From Candidatus Gottesmanbacteria bacterium (GTDB lineage Bacteria; Patescibacteria; Microgenomatia; 2-02-FULL-39-11), in NCBI GenBank assembly GCA_016186795.1, contig JACPKY010000002.1:259814-323813 (forward strand): a stretch of 64,000 bases of DNA, in the 5' to 3' direction. The position numbers were made by a program, and so were the translations under genes. Below, in pieces: positions 35,064 to 42,755 of this stretch; position 1 is the stretch's first letter, and each line of letters opens with the position of its first letter. Under the pieces are notes generated by a model. The model was not told the DNA's origin, did no database searches, and saw nothing but the letters and a program-made list of their open reading frames with translations.

Positions 35064-35516
35064 TTGATACAACCTTTTCAAGGCTATTTTAAATTTGAAG
35101 GAACGGGATTTGAACCATTTAATTATATGAATGTCAAAGTAACAAAATTATCCGATGAGCAACTTGAATCTTTTAGATTTTATCGTTCATCTATGGGATC
35201 TCTAGCAACTTTATCTCTGCCAGGTACTTATCCTACTGAATTGAAAAATTGTGGAATTAAGGAAAGAAAATTACCAAATCAACTTGTTGGATTTAATGTA
35301 GCTAGTCCTTCAGGAAGTCAAATCGTTATTCAAACGGTATTTTATGATCCTAAAGATAGATGCGATAATGGAGATTTGCATGTAATTAATTTTGAATCGA
35401 AAGAAATTGAGAGTTACTATCGTGGCTGGGGAACTTGGACACATCATTATGGAAATAAACATTGGGAAAACAAGGATTATTTAAGAGTAGGTTCAACTCC
35501 TATAACTAGTCGATGA
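35064..35516 (+). CDS. hypothetical protein, no family recognised
   Basis: 150 residues from a TTG at 35064, or about 129 from the ATG at 35127 (MNVKVTKLSDEQL), which looks the more natural start. Mixed alpha/beta composition, soluble, with no signal peptide. The C-terminal third is rich in Trp, Tyr and His (RGWGTWTHHYGNKHWENK). No catalytic motif seen. It overlaps the ACT-domain gene tail to tail by 11 bp. AT-rich like the rest of the 35-37 kb segment. Product uncertain; reading frame plausible because of its length and lack of a competing frame. Confidence 0.5.
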   Translation: MIQPFQGYFKFEGTGFEPFNYMNVKVTKLSDEQLESFRFYRSSMGSLATLSLPGTYPTELKNCGIKERKLPNQLVGFNVASPSGSQIVIQTVFYDPKDRCDNGDLHVINFESKEIESYYRGWGTWTHHYGNKHWENKDYLRVGSTPITSR

Positions 35517-36147
35517 GCAAGGATTTCAAAACTTCTTGAGCGTAGACAATATCTTTGTTCATGACGAGAATTAATATTTCTCCCCCTATTGTATGAAAGG
35601 AATGAATAGATATTTTCGCTTCGACTAGTCCAGCAGTGATGAGATTATAAACACCAGGTACTTGTCGTAATTCGATTGGAAAGTTAATTGAAATAAAACC
35701 CAGTCCCTCTGTTGCATGACTGATTAGCTTTTTTAGCCTTATGTCAGTCAGAAATTCAATAATAGGGTAATCGGTGATTACTACCATTTCTTTTTCTCCC
35801 TCAATCATAGAAATAAAATACTTCGTTTGAGAAATTTTATTTACGATACTCAAACAGTGCTGTCGATTTTCCAGAGTTTTGTTTAAAATAAGCTCGTGAA
35901 TGTTGGTTCTGGTAACAAGCTGAAGTGGGTACTTTGAAAAATCTAAGGAAATAGTTTCACTTTTGGGAAGCTTTACAATATTTCTTCTTAACTCCATACT
36001 AAGAGCCGTCAATGAAATATCTTTACTGATCTGCTTGTCATTGATTTTTATATATCGAGCCAAAGCATTAAGGTTTATGATACCCTTTTGAATGTAGCCA
36101 GTGAGTAGTGGATGTCGTTTCAGATAAGCTAATATCGTATTTGACAT
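35506..36147 (-). CDS. putative regulator with N-terminal helical and C-terminal ACT-like domain
   Basis: 213 residues. The last 60-70 residues follow an ACT fold like that of aspartokinase regulatory domains (LRQVPGVYNLITAGLVEAKISIHS, ending EILILVMNKDIVYAQEVLKSLL), with the glycine and short loop where such domains bind amino acids. The first 50 residues (TILAYLKRHPLLTGYIQKGIINLNALARYIK) may be a helix-turn-helix. No kinase or biosynthetic domain. The ATG at 36147 is preferred over a TTG at 36153. It diverges from a DUF2000 gene across a palindromic promoter region, the usual layout of a regulator and its target. Regulatory function is inference. Confidence 0.6.
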   Translation of the reverse strand: MSNTILAYLKRHPLLTGYIQKGIINLNALARYIKINDKQISKDISLTALSMELRRNIVKLPKSETISLDFSKYPLQLVTRTNIHELILNKTLENRQHCLSIVNKISQTKYFISMIEGEKEMVVITDYPIIEFLTDIRLKKLISHATEGLGFISINFPIELRQVPGVYNLITAGLVEAKISIHSFHTIGGEILILVMNKDIVYAQEVLKSLLID

Positions 36148-36164
36148 ATTCAAGTGATTAAGTT

Positions 36165-36210
36165 ATAATTGTTATTATTATATCACATTTGTTAATATTT
36201 TAACAATTAT
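36165..36210. promoter_or_regulatory. overlapping divergent promoters with inverted-repeat operator
   Basis: Perfect 10-bp inverted repeat ATAATTGTTA (36165-36174) and TAACAATTAT (36201-36210); inside it a second repeat TTGTTAA-TATT-TTAACAA (36189-36206). Plus promoter: TTGTTA (36169-36174), 18 nt, TAATAT (36193-36198). Minus promoter: TTGTTA (36201-36206), 18 nt, TATAAT (36177-36182). The two promoters lie face to face on the same DNA and each -35 is inside an arm of the repeat, so one dimeric protein could shut both. Confidence 0.6.
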
Positions 36211-36609
36211 ATGTATAAGGCAGCTATTATTATTGATTCCGAACAACCGACAGGCTTATTAGCTAACTCGGTTGCTTGTATCGCTTCAGGCCTATTTTTG
36301 GATGGAAAAGACTACGTTGGACCGGAAATTCAAGGAAAAGATGTAACTTACATTCCTATTACAAAGATCCCTATCTTAATTCTTAAACCTGGGAACAGAT
36401 CCTTATTCGAACTTTGCAAACAAGCACGAGGAATGAATTTAAAATTCATGGCATTTACCAAAGAAGGACAATCTACAACGGATTATAATCAATATGAAAA
36501 AAGAGTTTCTGGTCTACCACTTGATTCAGTAACTCTAGTTGGGTTAGGAGTAGTTGGTGAAGAAAAAGTTGTTAATTCGTTGGTAGGTAGTTTGCCAATG
36601 CTTCGCTAG
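36211..36609 (+). CDS. DUF2000 family protein
   Basis: 132 residues resembling the DUF2000 family (peptidyl-tRNA-hydrolase-like fold, function unknown): opening YKAAIIIDSEQPTGLLANSVACIASGL, then IPILILKPG and FTKEGQSTTDYNQYEKRV. Family members bind unknown ligands and often sit beside regulators. The ATG directly abuts the operator repeat, 12 nt from the -10 box, so the leader is very short. Divergent partner of the ACT-domain gene, and probably its target. Confidence 0.7.
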   Translation: MYKAAIIIDSEQPTGLLANSVACIASGLFLDGKDYVGPEIQGKDVTYIPITKIPILILKPGNRSLFELCKQARGMNLKFMAFTKEGQSTTDYNQYEKRVSGLPLDSVTLVGLGVVGEEKVVNSLVGSLPMLR

Positions 36610-36724
36610 CTTGACTGCCTAGTTATTTTTCTTCTCCAAATGATTGATAAGCTTCCATCAACTTGTTAAAATGTGCTAAGAGCTCGATGAGACGCGGTTC
36701 AAATAGAAGTCCGTCTCCCGCTCC

Positions 36725-36759
36725 TTTTATCAAAAAGCTCGAACTTATTTTATCAAAAA
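36725..36759. repeat. two direct 12-bp repeats, 23-bp period
   Basis: TTTTATCAAAAA occurs at 36725-36736 and 36748-36759, on the same face of the helix (about two turns apart). They lie between a tRNA-3'-end-like stretch and the G-rich element upstream of the rib operon. Could be binding sites; nothing else supports a function. Confidence 0.45.
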
Positions 36760-36774
36760 TCACTGACAAATCAT

Positions 36775-36858
36775 AGCAAAATTTTTCGCGCCGGAAATAA
36801 AAAAGGGGAAAACACGCTTGGCCCACCCGCCCATCCGCGCCTGTCAAAATGGTCCTCC
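36775..36858 (-). repeat. G-rich repeat element, left copy (upstream of rib operon)
   Basis: Read on the minus strand: AGGACC, then a G-run cluster (GGCGCGGATGGGCGGGTGGG), TTTTCCCC, ATTTCC and the conserved 17-mer GGCGCGAAAAATTTTGC (ending at 36777). The same order occurs on the plus strand after ribD (40416-40504). The two copies face outward from the rib operon. An open frame across this stretch (to 36623) looks like chance. Confidence 0.6.
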
Positions 36859-36879
36859 CACTAAAACAAAAAAAAGATG

Positions 36880-36885
36880 TATACT
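36880..36885 (+). promoter_or_regulatory. rib operon -10 box
   Basis: TATACT 7-8 nt before the first base of the FMN aptamer; the -35 is weak. Placement matches a transcript beginning with the aptamer. Confidence 0.45.
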
Positions 36886-36892
36886 ATAAATA

Positions 36893-37004
36893 TTCCTTCG
36901 GGGTTGGGTGTAAGTCCCAATCGGTGGTATAGCCCACGAGTCCCAAAAGGACACGATTTGGTGAAATTCCAAGGCCGACCGTATAGTCGGGATGAAAGAA
37001 GGAA
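36893..37004 (+). ncRNA. FMN riboswitch (RFN element) of the rib operon
   Basis: Closing stem TTCCTTC (36893-36899) with GAAGGAA (36998-37004), and the conserved RFN blocks: TCGGGG start, AATCGGTGGTATAGCCCACGAG core, a variable hairpin (GTCCC...), GATTTGGTGAAATTCC, AAGGCCGACCGTATAGTC and GGGATGAAAG. It binds FMN and controls riboflavin synthesis by feedback. TTCGGGGTT (36897-36905) in the 5' closing strand is perfectly complementary to AACCCCGAA (37034-37042) in the terminator, giving the antiterminator for the FMN-free state. Confidence 0.95.
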
Positions 37005-37033
37005 CAATTGCCGTCATTTGATGGGAATTTTGT

Positions 37034-37057
37034 AACCCCGAAGCATCGGGGTTTTTT
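37034..37057 (+). terminator. riboswitch-controlled terminator before ribE
   Basis: AACCCCGA (37034-37041), loop AGCA, TCGGGGTT, within a run of six T (37052-37057). It lies between the aptamer and ribE, whose ATG is only 6 nt further on. Formed when FMN is bound. Confidence 0.9.
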
Positions 37058-37063
37058 AATGCT

Positions 37064-37642
37064 ATGTTTACAGGAATTATTACTCATTTAGGCACAGTCT
37101 TTAATAAAACAGAAACCAGTTTAATTATTAAAACTGATAAGGATTTTTTGACTGGATTAGAAAAAGGCACAAGTGTTGCTATAGATGGAATTTGTTTGAC
37201 AGTGGTAACTTATAATAAGAATTCCTTTGGGGTAAATATCATGTCAGAAACAACAAACAGAACAAATATACAATATTTACAATCAGGAAATCTGGTTAAT
37301 CTAGAACTGCCGACTACGGCGAATTCATTTTTATCAGGCCATATCGTTTACGGACATATTGACGGCACTGGAAGATTGCAAAGTATTGTTAAAAACAATA
37401 ATAGCTACATTCTAAAATTTTCAATTCCTAACTCTCTTTCGAAGTATGTAGTTGAGAAAGGATCAATTGCGGTAAACGGCATCTCTTTAACCGTAATCAA
37501 GTCAGCCGAAAATTATTTTACGGTTGGAATTATTCCCCACACTTGGGAAAAAACAATGCTTCATACAATTAAAGCTGGAGACGCTGTTAATGTTGAAATA
37601 GATATCTTGGCAAAGTATGTCGAGAAGCTTTTAAAAAAATAA
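37064..37642 (+). CDS. ribE: riboflavin synthase, alpha chain
   Basis: Dismutates two 6,7-dimethyl-8-ribityllumazine molecules into riboflavin plus a pyrimidine. 192 residues in two similar lumazine-binding barrels: MFTGIITHLGTV...DGICLTVV in the first half and GHIVYGHIDGTGRL...VNGISLTV in the second. Normal length. No Shine-Dalgarno, because the terminator almost touches the ATG. First gene of ribE-ribH-ribBA-ribD, 1-nt gap to ribH. AT-rich codon use differs slightly from the flanking pyr/atp genes. Confidence 0.95.
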   Translation: MFTGIITHLGTVFNKTETSLIIKTDKDFLTGLEKGTSVAIDGICLTVVTYNKNSFGVNIMSETTNRTNIQYLQSGNLVNLELPTTANSFLSGHIVYGHIDGTGRLQSIVKNNNSYILKFSIPNSLSKYVVEKGSIAVNGISLTVIKSAENYFTVGIIPHTWEKTMLHTIKAGDAVNVEIDILAKYVEKLLKK

Positions 37643-37643
37643 A

Positions 37644-38087
37644 ATGAAAAATATTAAACAAATTAAAATTGCCATTATTAGCAGTTCTTTTCGAGCAGAA
37701 GTAACTGAGAATCTGGAAAAAAATTGTATTGCTACGTTTAAAAAGAAAGGGATAACTAAAAATCAAACAGACATTTTCAGAGTTCCCGGATCACTGGAAA
37801 TTCCCCTAATTGCAAAAAAAATAGCAAAGAAACATATTTATGACGCAATTATTACTTTTGGCGCAATTGTCAAAGGCAAAACGTATCACTTTGAGCAAAT
37901 TGCTAATGAGTGTGCAAGAGGCTGTACGGAGGTTTCTTTACAATATGAAGTCCCCGTTATTTTTGAAGTCTTAGCCGTGTATAAACTACAAGACGCAATA
38001 GAGAGAGCCACACGAAAAGAAGAAAATAAAGGAGTCGAAGCAGCTCTAACCGCACTGGAAATGATTAAAGTTATTTCAAATATATGA
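37644..38087 (+). CDS. ribH: 6,7-dimethyl-8-ribityllumazine synthase
   Basis: Condenses the ribitylamino-pyrimidine with dihydroxybutanone phosphate. 147 residues, single Rossmann-like domain: KIAIISSSFRAEVTENL, the FRVPGSLEIPLIAKK segment, FGAIVKGKTYHFEQIA with the catalytic histidine, and PVIFEVLAV. It overlaps ribBA by ATGA. Assembles as pentamers or icosahedral capsids in other bacteria. Confidence 0.95.
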   Translation: MKNIKQIKIAIISSSFRAEVTENLEKNCIATFKKKGITKNQTDIFRVPGSLEIPLIAKKIAKKHIYDAIITFGAIVKGKTYHFEQIANECARGCTEVSLQYEVPVIFEVLAVYKLQDAIERATRKEENKGVEAALTALEMIKVISNI

Positions 38088-39313
38088 ACAGTTATTTCTC
38101 AACAATACCAGAAGCGTTAGATCAGATTAAAAAAGGTAGGTTGCTTATTTTGGTAGATAACCCAAAACGTGAGAACGAGGGAGATTTTTATATTCCGACT
38201 GATAAAGTCAGTCCGCAACACATTATTACAATGATTCAGAGAGGAGGAGGATTAGTTTGTACTGCAATTACTCAAGCACAGGCTTATCGTCTATCCCTTC
38301 CTTTAATGATTGCCCCTCTAAGCAATACTGAAAAAACACATGTGAACTTTACTATTTCAGTAAATGCAAAAAAGGGCATTACTACTGGCGTGTCCGCTTT
38401 TGACCGAGCAAAAACTATTGGGATTTTAGCAAATCCAAAATCCAAACAATCAGAAATTACTACACCAGGGCATGTTTTTGGTTTAGTGGCAAAACAGGGT
38501 GGGATTTTAGAAAGAGACGGTCATACCGAAGCGGCAGTTGATTTAGCCAGGCTTGCTAATTTTACTCCAGGAGGAGTTTTGTGCGAGATCGTCAGAAACG
38601 ATGGAAGAATGGCTAAACTTAAAGATTTAATCAGGCTTTCCAAAAAATTAAACATCAAGATGGTATCAATAAATGACCTTATTAAATATCTGAAAAAAAA
38701 TCCCCTACCACCATTACTAGAGAAATCTGAAGTGATCAAAGTTGCCACATCGACACTTCCAACTACATACGGAACATTTCAAATTTCAATATATAAGTCT
38801 ATCACGGACAACCATGAACATGCTGTTCTGCTGAAAGGAAATGCGAGACAACCGTTATTAACGCGGGTTCATTCCCAATGTTTTACTGGAGATACACTTT
38901 TTTCTTTGAGATGTGATTGCAGACAACAGTTGCATCAAAGTATGAAAATGATAAGCAAAGCTCCAAGCGGCGTCATTTTATACCTTAACCAAGAAGGCAG
39001 GGGTATTGGGCTAGTGAATAAAATCAAAGCATATTCATTACAAGACCAAGGCAATGATACCGTCGAAGCCAATCACAAACTTGGCTTTCCAGCTGACGCT
39101 AGAAATTACGAGGTGGCAGCTCACATTTTAAAAGATCTGGGAATAAAAAAAATTAATCTTTTGACGAATAATCCAGATAAAGAAAAACAACTTGCTAGTC
39201 TTGGAATCCATATTACCAAGTGTATTCCTATAGAAAGTCGGCATAATGGAGTAAATACCAAGTACCTTGCTACAAAAAGACGTAAGTTAGGTCATCGATT
39301 AAGCATGATATAA
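38084..39313 (+). CDS. ribBA: bifunctional DHBP synthase / GTP cyclohydrolase II
   Basis: Starts both branches of riboflavin synthesis. 409 residues. N-terminal RibB domain (about 1-205): VDNPKRENEGDFYIP with the acidic metal loop, TPGHVFGLVAKQGG and RDGHTEAAVDLARLA. C-terminal RibA domain (about 215-400): zinc cysteines in HSQCFTGDTLFSLRCDCRQQL, YLNQEGRGIGL and the LLTNNPDKEKQL end. Both sets of catalytic residues look intact, so both activities are expected. 5-nt gap to ribD. Confidence 0.95.
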   Translation: MNSYFSTIPEALDQIKKGRLLILVDNPKRENEGDFYIPTDKVSPQHIITMIQRGGGLVCTAITQAQAYRLSLPLMIAPLSNTEKTHVNFTISVNAKKGITTGVSAFDRAKTIGILANPKSKQSEITTPGHVFGLVAKQGGILERDGHTEAAVDLARLANFTPGGVLCEIVRNDGRMAKLKDLIRLSKKLNIKMVSINDLIKYLKKNPLPPLLEKSEVIKVATSTLPTTYGTFQISIYKSITDNHEHAVLLKGNARQPLLTRVHSQCFTGDTLFSLRCDCRQQLHQSMKMISKAPSGVILYLNQEGRGIGLVNKIKAYSLQDQGNDTVEANHKLGFPADARNYEVAAHILKDLGIKKINLLTNNPDKEKQLASLGIHITKCIPIESRHNGVNTKYLATKRRKLGHRLSMI

Positions 39314-39318
39314 CCTTT

Positions 39319-40404
39319 ATGCGCCCTCCTTCCATTTCTGATGAATATTTTATAGATGAGACATTGAGATTGGCAAAAAAGGCGATGGGATGGACCAATC
39401 CTAATCCAATGGTGGGAGCGGTGATCGTAAAGAGGGGTCAAATTATTGCTAAGGGGTATCACAAACGAGTGGGATTTCCACATGCTGAAATCGAAGCACT
39501 CAACGCTGCAAAAACGAGCGTTGAGGGAGCTACGCTCTATGTCAACCTTGAGCCATGTACTCATTACGGAAGAACGCCGCCATGTGTTGATGCAATTATT
39601 CAAGCGGGAATAAAACGCGTTGTTTGCTCGGTACTTGATCCAAACCCAAAAGTTCACGGGCGTGGGGCAGCTAAACTAAAACAAGCAGGTATCGCTGTCT
39701 CTGTCGGATTAAAAGAAAAAGAATCCCGAGCACTTAATGAGACGTTCTTTACTTTCCATGAAAAAGGACGACCTTTTGTTGCTATCAAGTTTGCTGCCAG
39801 TCTTGATGGAAAAATTGCTACGAAGACAGGTGATTCCAAATGGATCACAAACGAAAAAGCTCGCTTATTTGCTAGAAAGTTAAGAAGAAAATATCAAGCT
39901 ATTCTCGTAGGAATCAATACCATAATACGTGATAATCCTCATCTAGGAGTACGCAGTCCGGACAAAAAAGATCCAGTAAGGGTTATTCTAGATTCCAATC
40001 TTCGGATCCCTTTAAATTCTCGTGTGCTTCGGGATAATAATGTTTTAATCGCAACAACCGCCCATGCTTCAAAAAACAAAAAGGAATTATTGACGAGGCG
40101 GGGTATTTCGATTCTCACTTTTGAAAGTAAAAACATACCAGTGAAAGAACTTCTGTTGTCGTTAAGAAGCAGGGAAATTATTAGTGTTCTAGTTGAAGGC
40201 GGCGGAAAAGTTTTAGGAAATTTTGTTGATGAAAAAATCGTTGATAAAGTATACGCCTCTTATGCTCCAATTCTGATTGGTGGAGAAAAAGCAGTTACGG
40301 TTGGCGGAAAGGGTATAAACAAAATTAATAATGCGTTATGCCTAAAAAGAATCTCTATAAAATGCTTTCAGGACAATTTTTTTGTCATCGGTTCGCCAAT
40401 TTAA
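39319..40404 (+). CDS. ribD: bifunctional pyrimidine deaminase/reductase
   Basis: Second and third steps of the GTP branch. 361 residues. Deaminase domain (1-145) with zinc motifs HAEIEAL and EPCTHYGRTPPCVDAI. Reductase domain (150-361) with FAASLDGKIAT, GINTIIRDNPHLGVR, VILDSNLRIP and VEGGGKVLGNF. Full length and last gene of the operon. The G-rich repeat copy lies directly after its stop. Confidence 0.95.
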   Translation: MRPPSISDEYFIDETLRLAKKAMGWTNPNPMVGAVIVKRGQIIAKGYHKRVGFPHAEIEALNAAKTSVEGATLYVNLEPCTHYGRTPPCVDAIIQAGIKRVVCSVLDPNPKVHGRGAAKLKQAGIAVSVGLKEKESRALNETFFTFHEKGRPFVAIKFAASLDGKIATKTGDSKWITNEKARLFARKLRRKYQAILVGINTIIRDNPHLGVRSPDKKDPVRVILDSNLRIPLNSRVLRDNNVLIATTAHASKNKKELLTRRGISILTFESKNIPVKELLLSLRSREIISVLVEGGGKVLGNFVDEKIVDKVYASYAPILIGGEKAVTVGGKGINKINNALCLKRISIKCFQDNFFVIGSPI

Positions 40405-40415
40405 TTTCTGTAATC

Positions 40416-40504
40416 GGGACCGTGTGTCGGGGCACGGGCAGGGTGGGGCAACGACACATTTTCTTTTCCCCTCCCTAATTTCCAAACGGCGCGAAAAATT
40501 TTGC
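40416..40504 (+). repeat. G-rich repeat element, right copy (G-quadruplex candidate in a hairpin)
   Basis: GGGACC, then TGTGTCG (40423-40429) pairing with CGACACA (40452-40458); between them four G-runs (40429-40432, 40436-40438, 40441-40443, 40445-40448) separated by 3, 2 and 1 nt, a textbook quadruplex motif. Then TTTTCCCC, ATTTCC and GGCGCGAAAAATTTTGC, as in the left copy. It starts 12 nt after ribD and could act as its 3' end, but its match to the left copy shows it is a repeat. Confidence 0.6.
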
Positions 40505-40653
40505 GGGAAGCGAGCCCAGCCGAATGGCGGGGCGAGCAATAAGGAGCTCCATACGAATTTAATCGAACTCGTGGATTTTAGCTTCAAGAAATTGCTAAAA
40601 TTTAGAAAAATATAATCCTATAACCTTGTACCCTAACGAAAATTGAACTAGTC

Positions 40654-40827
40654 TTAAACTATCAATTTCTCTTCTTGATCGGATTCTTCAAAATTACCCA
40701 TCCAATCTGACCCATAAAATTGTTGCATAACTGCACAAGCCAGTAGATAAGCAATTTCTTGTATTTCTTTTAATTCTTCTTCTGATAGGTTAGGGTAATA
40801 CTTCTTAATTATTTCCAACGGTAACAT
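40654..40827 (-). CDS. 57-residue acidic hypothetical protein
   Basis: Minus-strand frame of 57 residues beginning MLPLEIIKKYYPNLSEEELKEIQEIAY, then a hydrophobic helical stretch (YLLACAVMQQFYG) and a strongly acidic end. Likely a small helical protein. Family unknown; small proteins of this style often precede recombinase genes in CPR genomes, but no recombinase is here. The remaining 40505-40653 and 40828-40944 show no gene. Confidence 0.5.
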   Translation of the reverse strand: MLPLEIIKKYYPNLSEEELKEIQEIAYLLACAVMQQFYGSDWMGNFEESDQEEKLIV

Positions 40828-40944
40828 CTTTAACCACCACCGTCTTTATCAGCAGTTGGAAATTTAGCACATTAAGGACAGCTACGTTGGGAAGAGTGAC
40901 TATAAAAATCTCTTAAATAAGCAGGAGTTAGAGGTGATTACTCT

Positions 40945-42348
40945 CTATACACAACAACTAAGTTTAGATACATCTTTAGTAAAAGATAACGCTGCTATTT
41001 TTATTGCCTCGGATAATGTTGGAAACATCGGTAGGGAATTTGTAATATCATCAATAGTATTTTTATTTTTGACTAACCACATAGCTTGAGCAATAAGGTC
41101 ACCTGCATTAGGAGCTAAGATATGCACTCCAAGAATTACTTTTATCTCAGGATGGATAACCATTTTGATTAAACCTTCCGTTCTACCAATAATAAGAGCC
41201 TTTGGAACGTCTGCAAAAGAAACAGTACGGCAAAGACAACTTCCTATTTGTTTTATTTCTTGTTCTTCTGTTATTCCCGCTCCTGCAAGCTGGGGATCAG
41301 TAAAGATAGTCCAAGGAACAGTATTATAGTCAATGCTATTTTGTGTATTGCTTAAAGCATTCTCTGCAGCAAGTGTCCCTTCTCTACCTGCTGTTGGTTC
41401 TTGTCTTATGGGTAAATTTATTACATCACCTACTGCGTAGATATGCGGTTGAGAAGTTTGAAATTGAGGATTTACTTTTATCGCCTGTTTCTCGTCAATT
41501 TCTATACTAGCTTTATCAAGACCTAAACCTTTGGTATTTGGAGTTTTACCAGTTGCAAGGAGTATTTCGTCTGCCGATAGTTCTTCTTGCGTATCGTTAA
41601 TTGTATAGGTGAGAATTTTCCTATTGCCCTCTTTACGTGCAGATTTAATTTGAGCGTTTATTTTAATGGTTATGCCTTCTTTAGCAAGGATTTCAGCTAA
41701 ACGACTTGTTAGTTCAGCTTCCGCAGGAGGAAAAATAGAGACATTTCTTTGTAGAATAGTGACTTTGGTCCCAAAATGAGCATACATTTGAGCAAACTCT
41801 AATCCCAAAGGTCCTGCACCAACCACAATAAGTTCCTTAGGAAGATTTTTGATCTGTAAAGCCTCAATATGAGTCAAGTACCCAACTTCTTGTATATTTT
41901 CAATGGGTGGTACAGTTGCAGTTGATCCGACTGCAATAATAAATTTTTTAGCTTGATACTTTTGAGCATCAACGTCAATCTCATTAGGAGAAACAAAAGT
42001 GGCTTTACCTTCTGTATGGGTGACATTTTCTAAACCATTTAAGACTTTCTCATATTTTTCAGCTCTAAGTTTTGCTACTAAATCGAGTTCATGTTGAACA
42101 ACTTGGGCGAAATCAAAGTTTTTAACCTCAATATCAATACCCGGAACATTATGGTTTTTAGCAAGATGCATTACTTCTCCTGCCCACAAAAGCGTTTTAG
42201 AAGGAACACAGCCAACATTAACACAAGTACCACCCAAAGGAAGACCTGTGTTTACCAGCAGAGTTTTAGCCTTCAATTCATTCGCTTTAATTGCAGAAGC
42301 GAAAGCTCCAGCTCCTCCACCAATAATAATCAAGTCATATTCTTCCAT
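40945..42348 (-). CDS. merA: mercuric reductase
   Basis: Reduces Hg2+ to volatile Hg0 with NADPH. 467 residues of the pyridine-nucleotide disulfide oxidoreductase family: FAD site DLIIIGGGAGAFASA, redox-active disulfide GGTCVNVGCVPSK (C42/C47), NAD(P) site VVGAGPLGLEFAQ, and IYAVGDV. The C terminus ends KLSCCV with vicinal C465/C466, the metal-delivery pair that separates MerA from dihydrolipoamide dehydrogenase. No N-terminal HMA domain, which is common in minimal MerA. Last gene of the mer operon, 2 nt after the transporter gene. Confidence 0.9.
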   Translation of the reverse strand: MEEYDLIIIGGGAGAFASAIKANELKAKTLLVNTGLPLGGTCVNVGCVPSKTLLWAGEVMHLAKNHNVPGIDIEVKNFDFAQVVQHELDLVAKLRAEKYEKVLNGLENVTHTEGKATFVSPNEIDVDAQKYQAKKFIIAVGSTATVPPIENIQEVGYLTHIEALQIKNLPKELIVVGAGPLGLEFAQMYAHFGTKVTILQRNVSIFPPAEAELTSRLAEILAKEGITIKINAQIKSARKEGNRKILTYTINDTQEELSADEILLATGKTPNTKGLGLDKASIEIDEKQAIKVNPQFQTSQPHIYAVGDVINLPIRQEPTAGREGTLAAENALSNTQNSIDYNTVPWTIFTDPQLAGAGITEEQEIKQIGSCLCRTVSFADVPKALIIGRTEGLIKMVIHPEIKVILGVHILAPNAGDLIAQAMWLVKNKNTIDDITNSLPMFPTLSEAIKIAALSFTKDVSKLSCCV

Positions 42349-42350
42349 AG

Positions 42351-42755
42351 TTATTTATTTTTATGGGTATCAATTTTACAGTCCTCGCAACAATTGCATT
42401 TTTTTCTTAACCACCAATCTGAACTTATGGCTACAATTATCAAAAAGCCTCCTAAATAGGTCATATTAGGATTATAGCTAATGTAGTTTCCGTAATACAT
42501 AAGTCCACCAGCGATCAACGTTAAAACAATAGGTAAGAAGTTTCTGTGTACTTTAAATGATATGCCAAGTCCCATCAATGCGGCGATGATCACAACAACT
42601 AATAGTGGTTTTAACCAAGGAACTGCTACAACCAATACTGAACCAAATCCGGCTGCAAAAAGCAGTGGGGCGATAAAACAGAGAGGACATAGTACGCCCA
42701 AGACAATTGCTAAAATTGCCGGTACACCTGTTAAATGTTCTTTGTTGCCTTTCAT
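42351..42755 (-). CDS. mercury-transporter-like membrane protein (Mer superfamily)
   Basis: 134 residues with about four membrane helices. Helix one carries LCPLCFIAPLLFAAGFGS, a cysteine pair at the place where MerT/MerC/MerF proteins have their Hg-binding CC, and the C-terminal tail is cysteine rich (KKCNCCEDCK). It fits a role in passing Hg2+ across the membrane to MerA. Which Mer subfamily is not clear by eye. It overlaps the thioredoxin-like gene by 4 bp and precedes merA by 2 nt. Confidence 0.72.
   Translation of the reverse strand: MKGNKEHLTGVPAILAIVLGVLCPLCFIAPLLFAAGFGSVLVVAVPWLKPLLVVVIIAALMGLGISFKVHRNFLPIVLTLIAGGLMYYGNYISYNPNMTYLGGFLIIVAISSDWWLRKKCNCCEDCKIDTHKNK

Noticed and set aside
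35097..35114. tRNA-like stretch GGTTCAAATCCCGTTCC on the minus strand
   Set aside because: Only the T-loop word is present; the T-stem does not pair beyond two bases and there is no matching acceptor or anticodon arm.
36623..36847. 74-codon minus-strand frame before the rib operon
   Set aside because: It runs through the G-rich repeat and the 12-bp direct repeats, and its N-terminal half is the translation of those; no ribosome site fits an early start.
40342..40587. 81-codon minus-strand frame across the end of ribD
   Set aside because: Covers the right G-rich repeat and the ribD 3' end; no coding features.
40945..42348. Assignment as dihydrolipoamide dehydrogenase
   Set aside because: The terminal vicinal cysteines and the neighbouring transporter, thioredoxin and metal regulator point to MerA, and no 2-oxoacid dehydrogenase genes are near.
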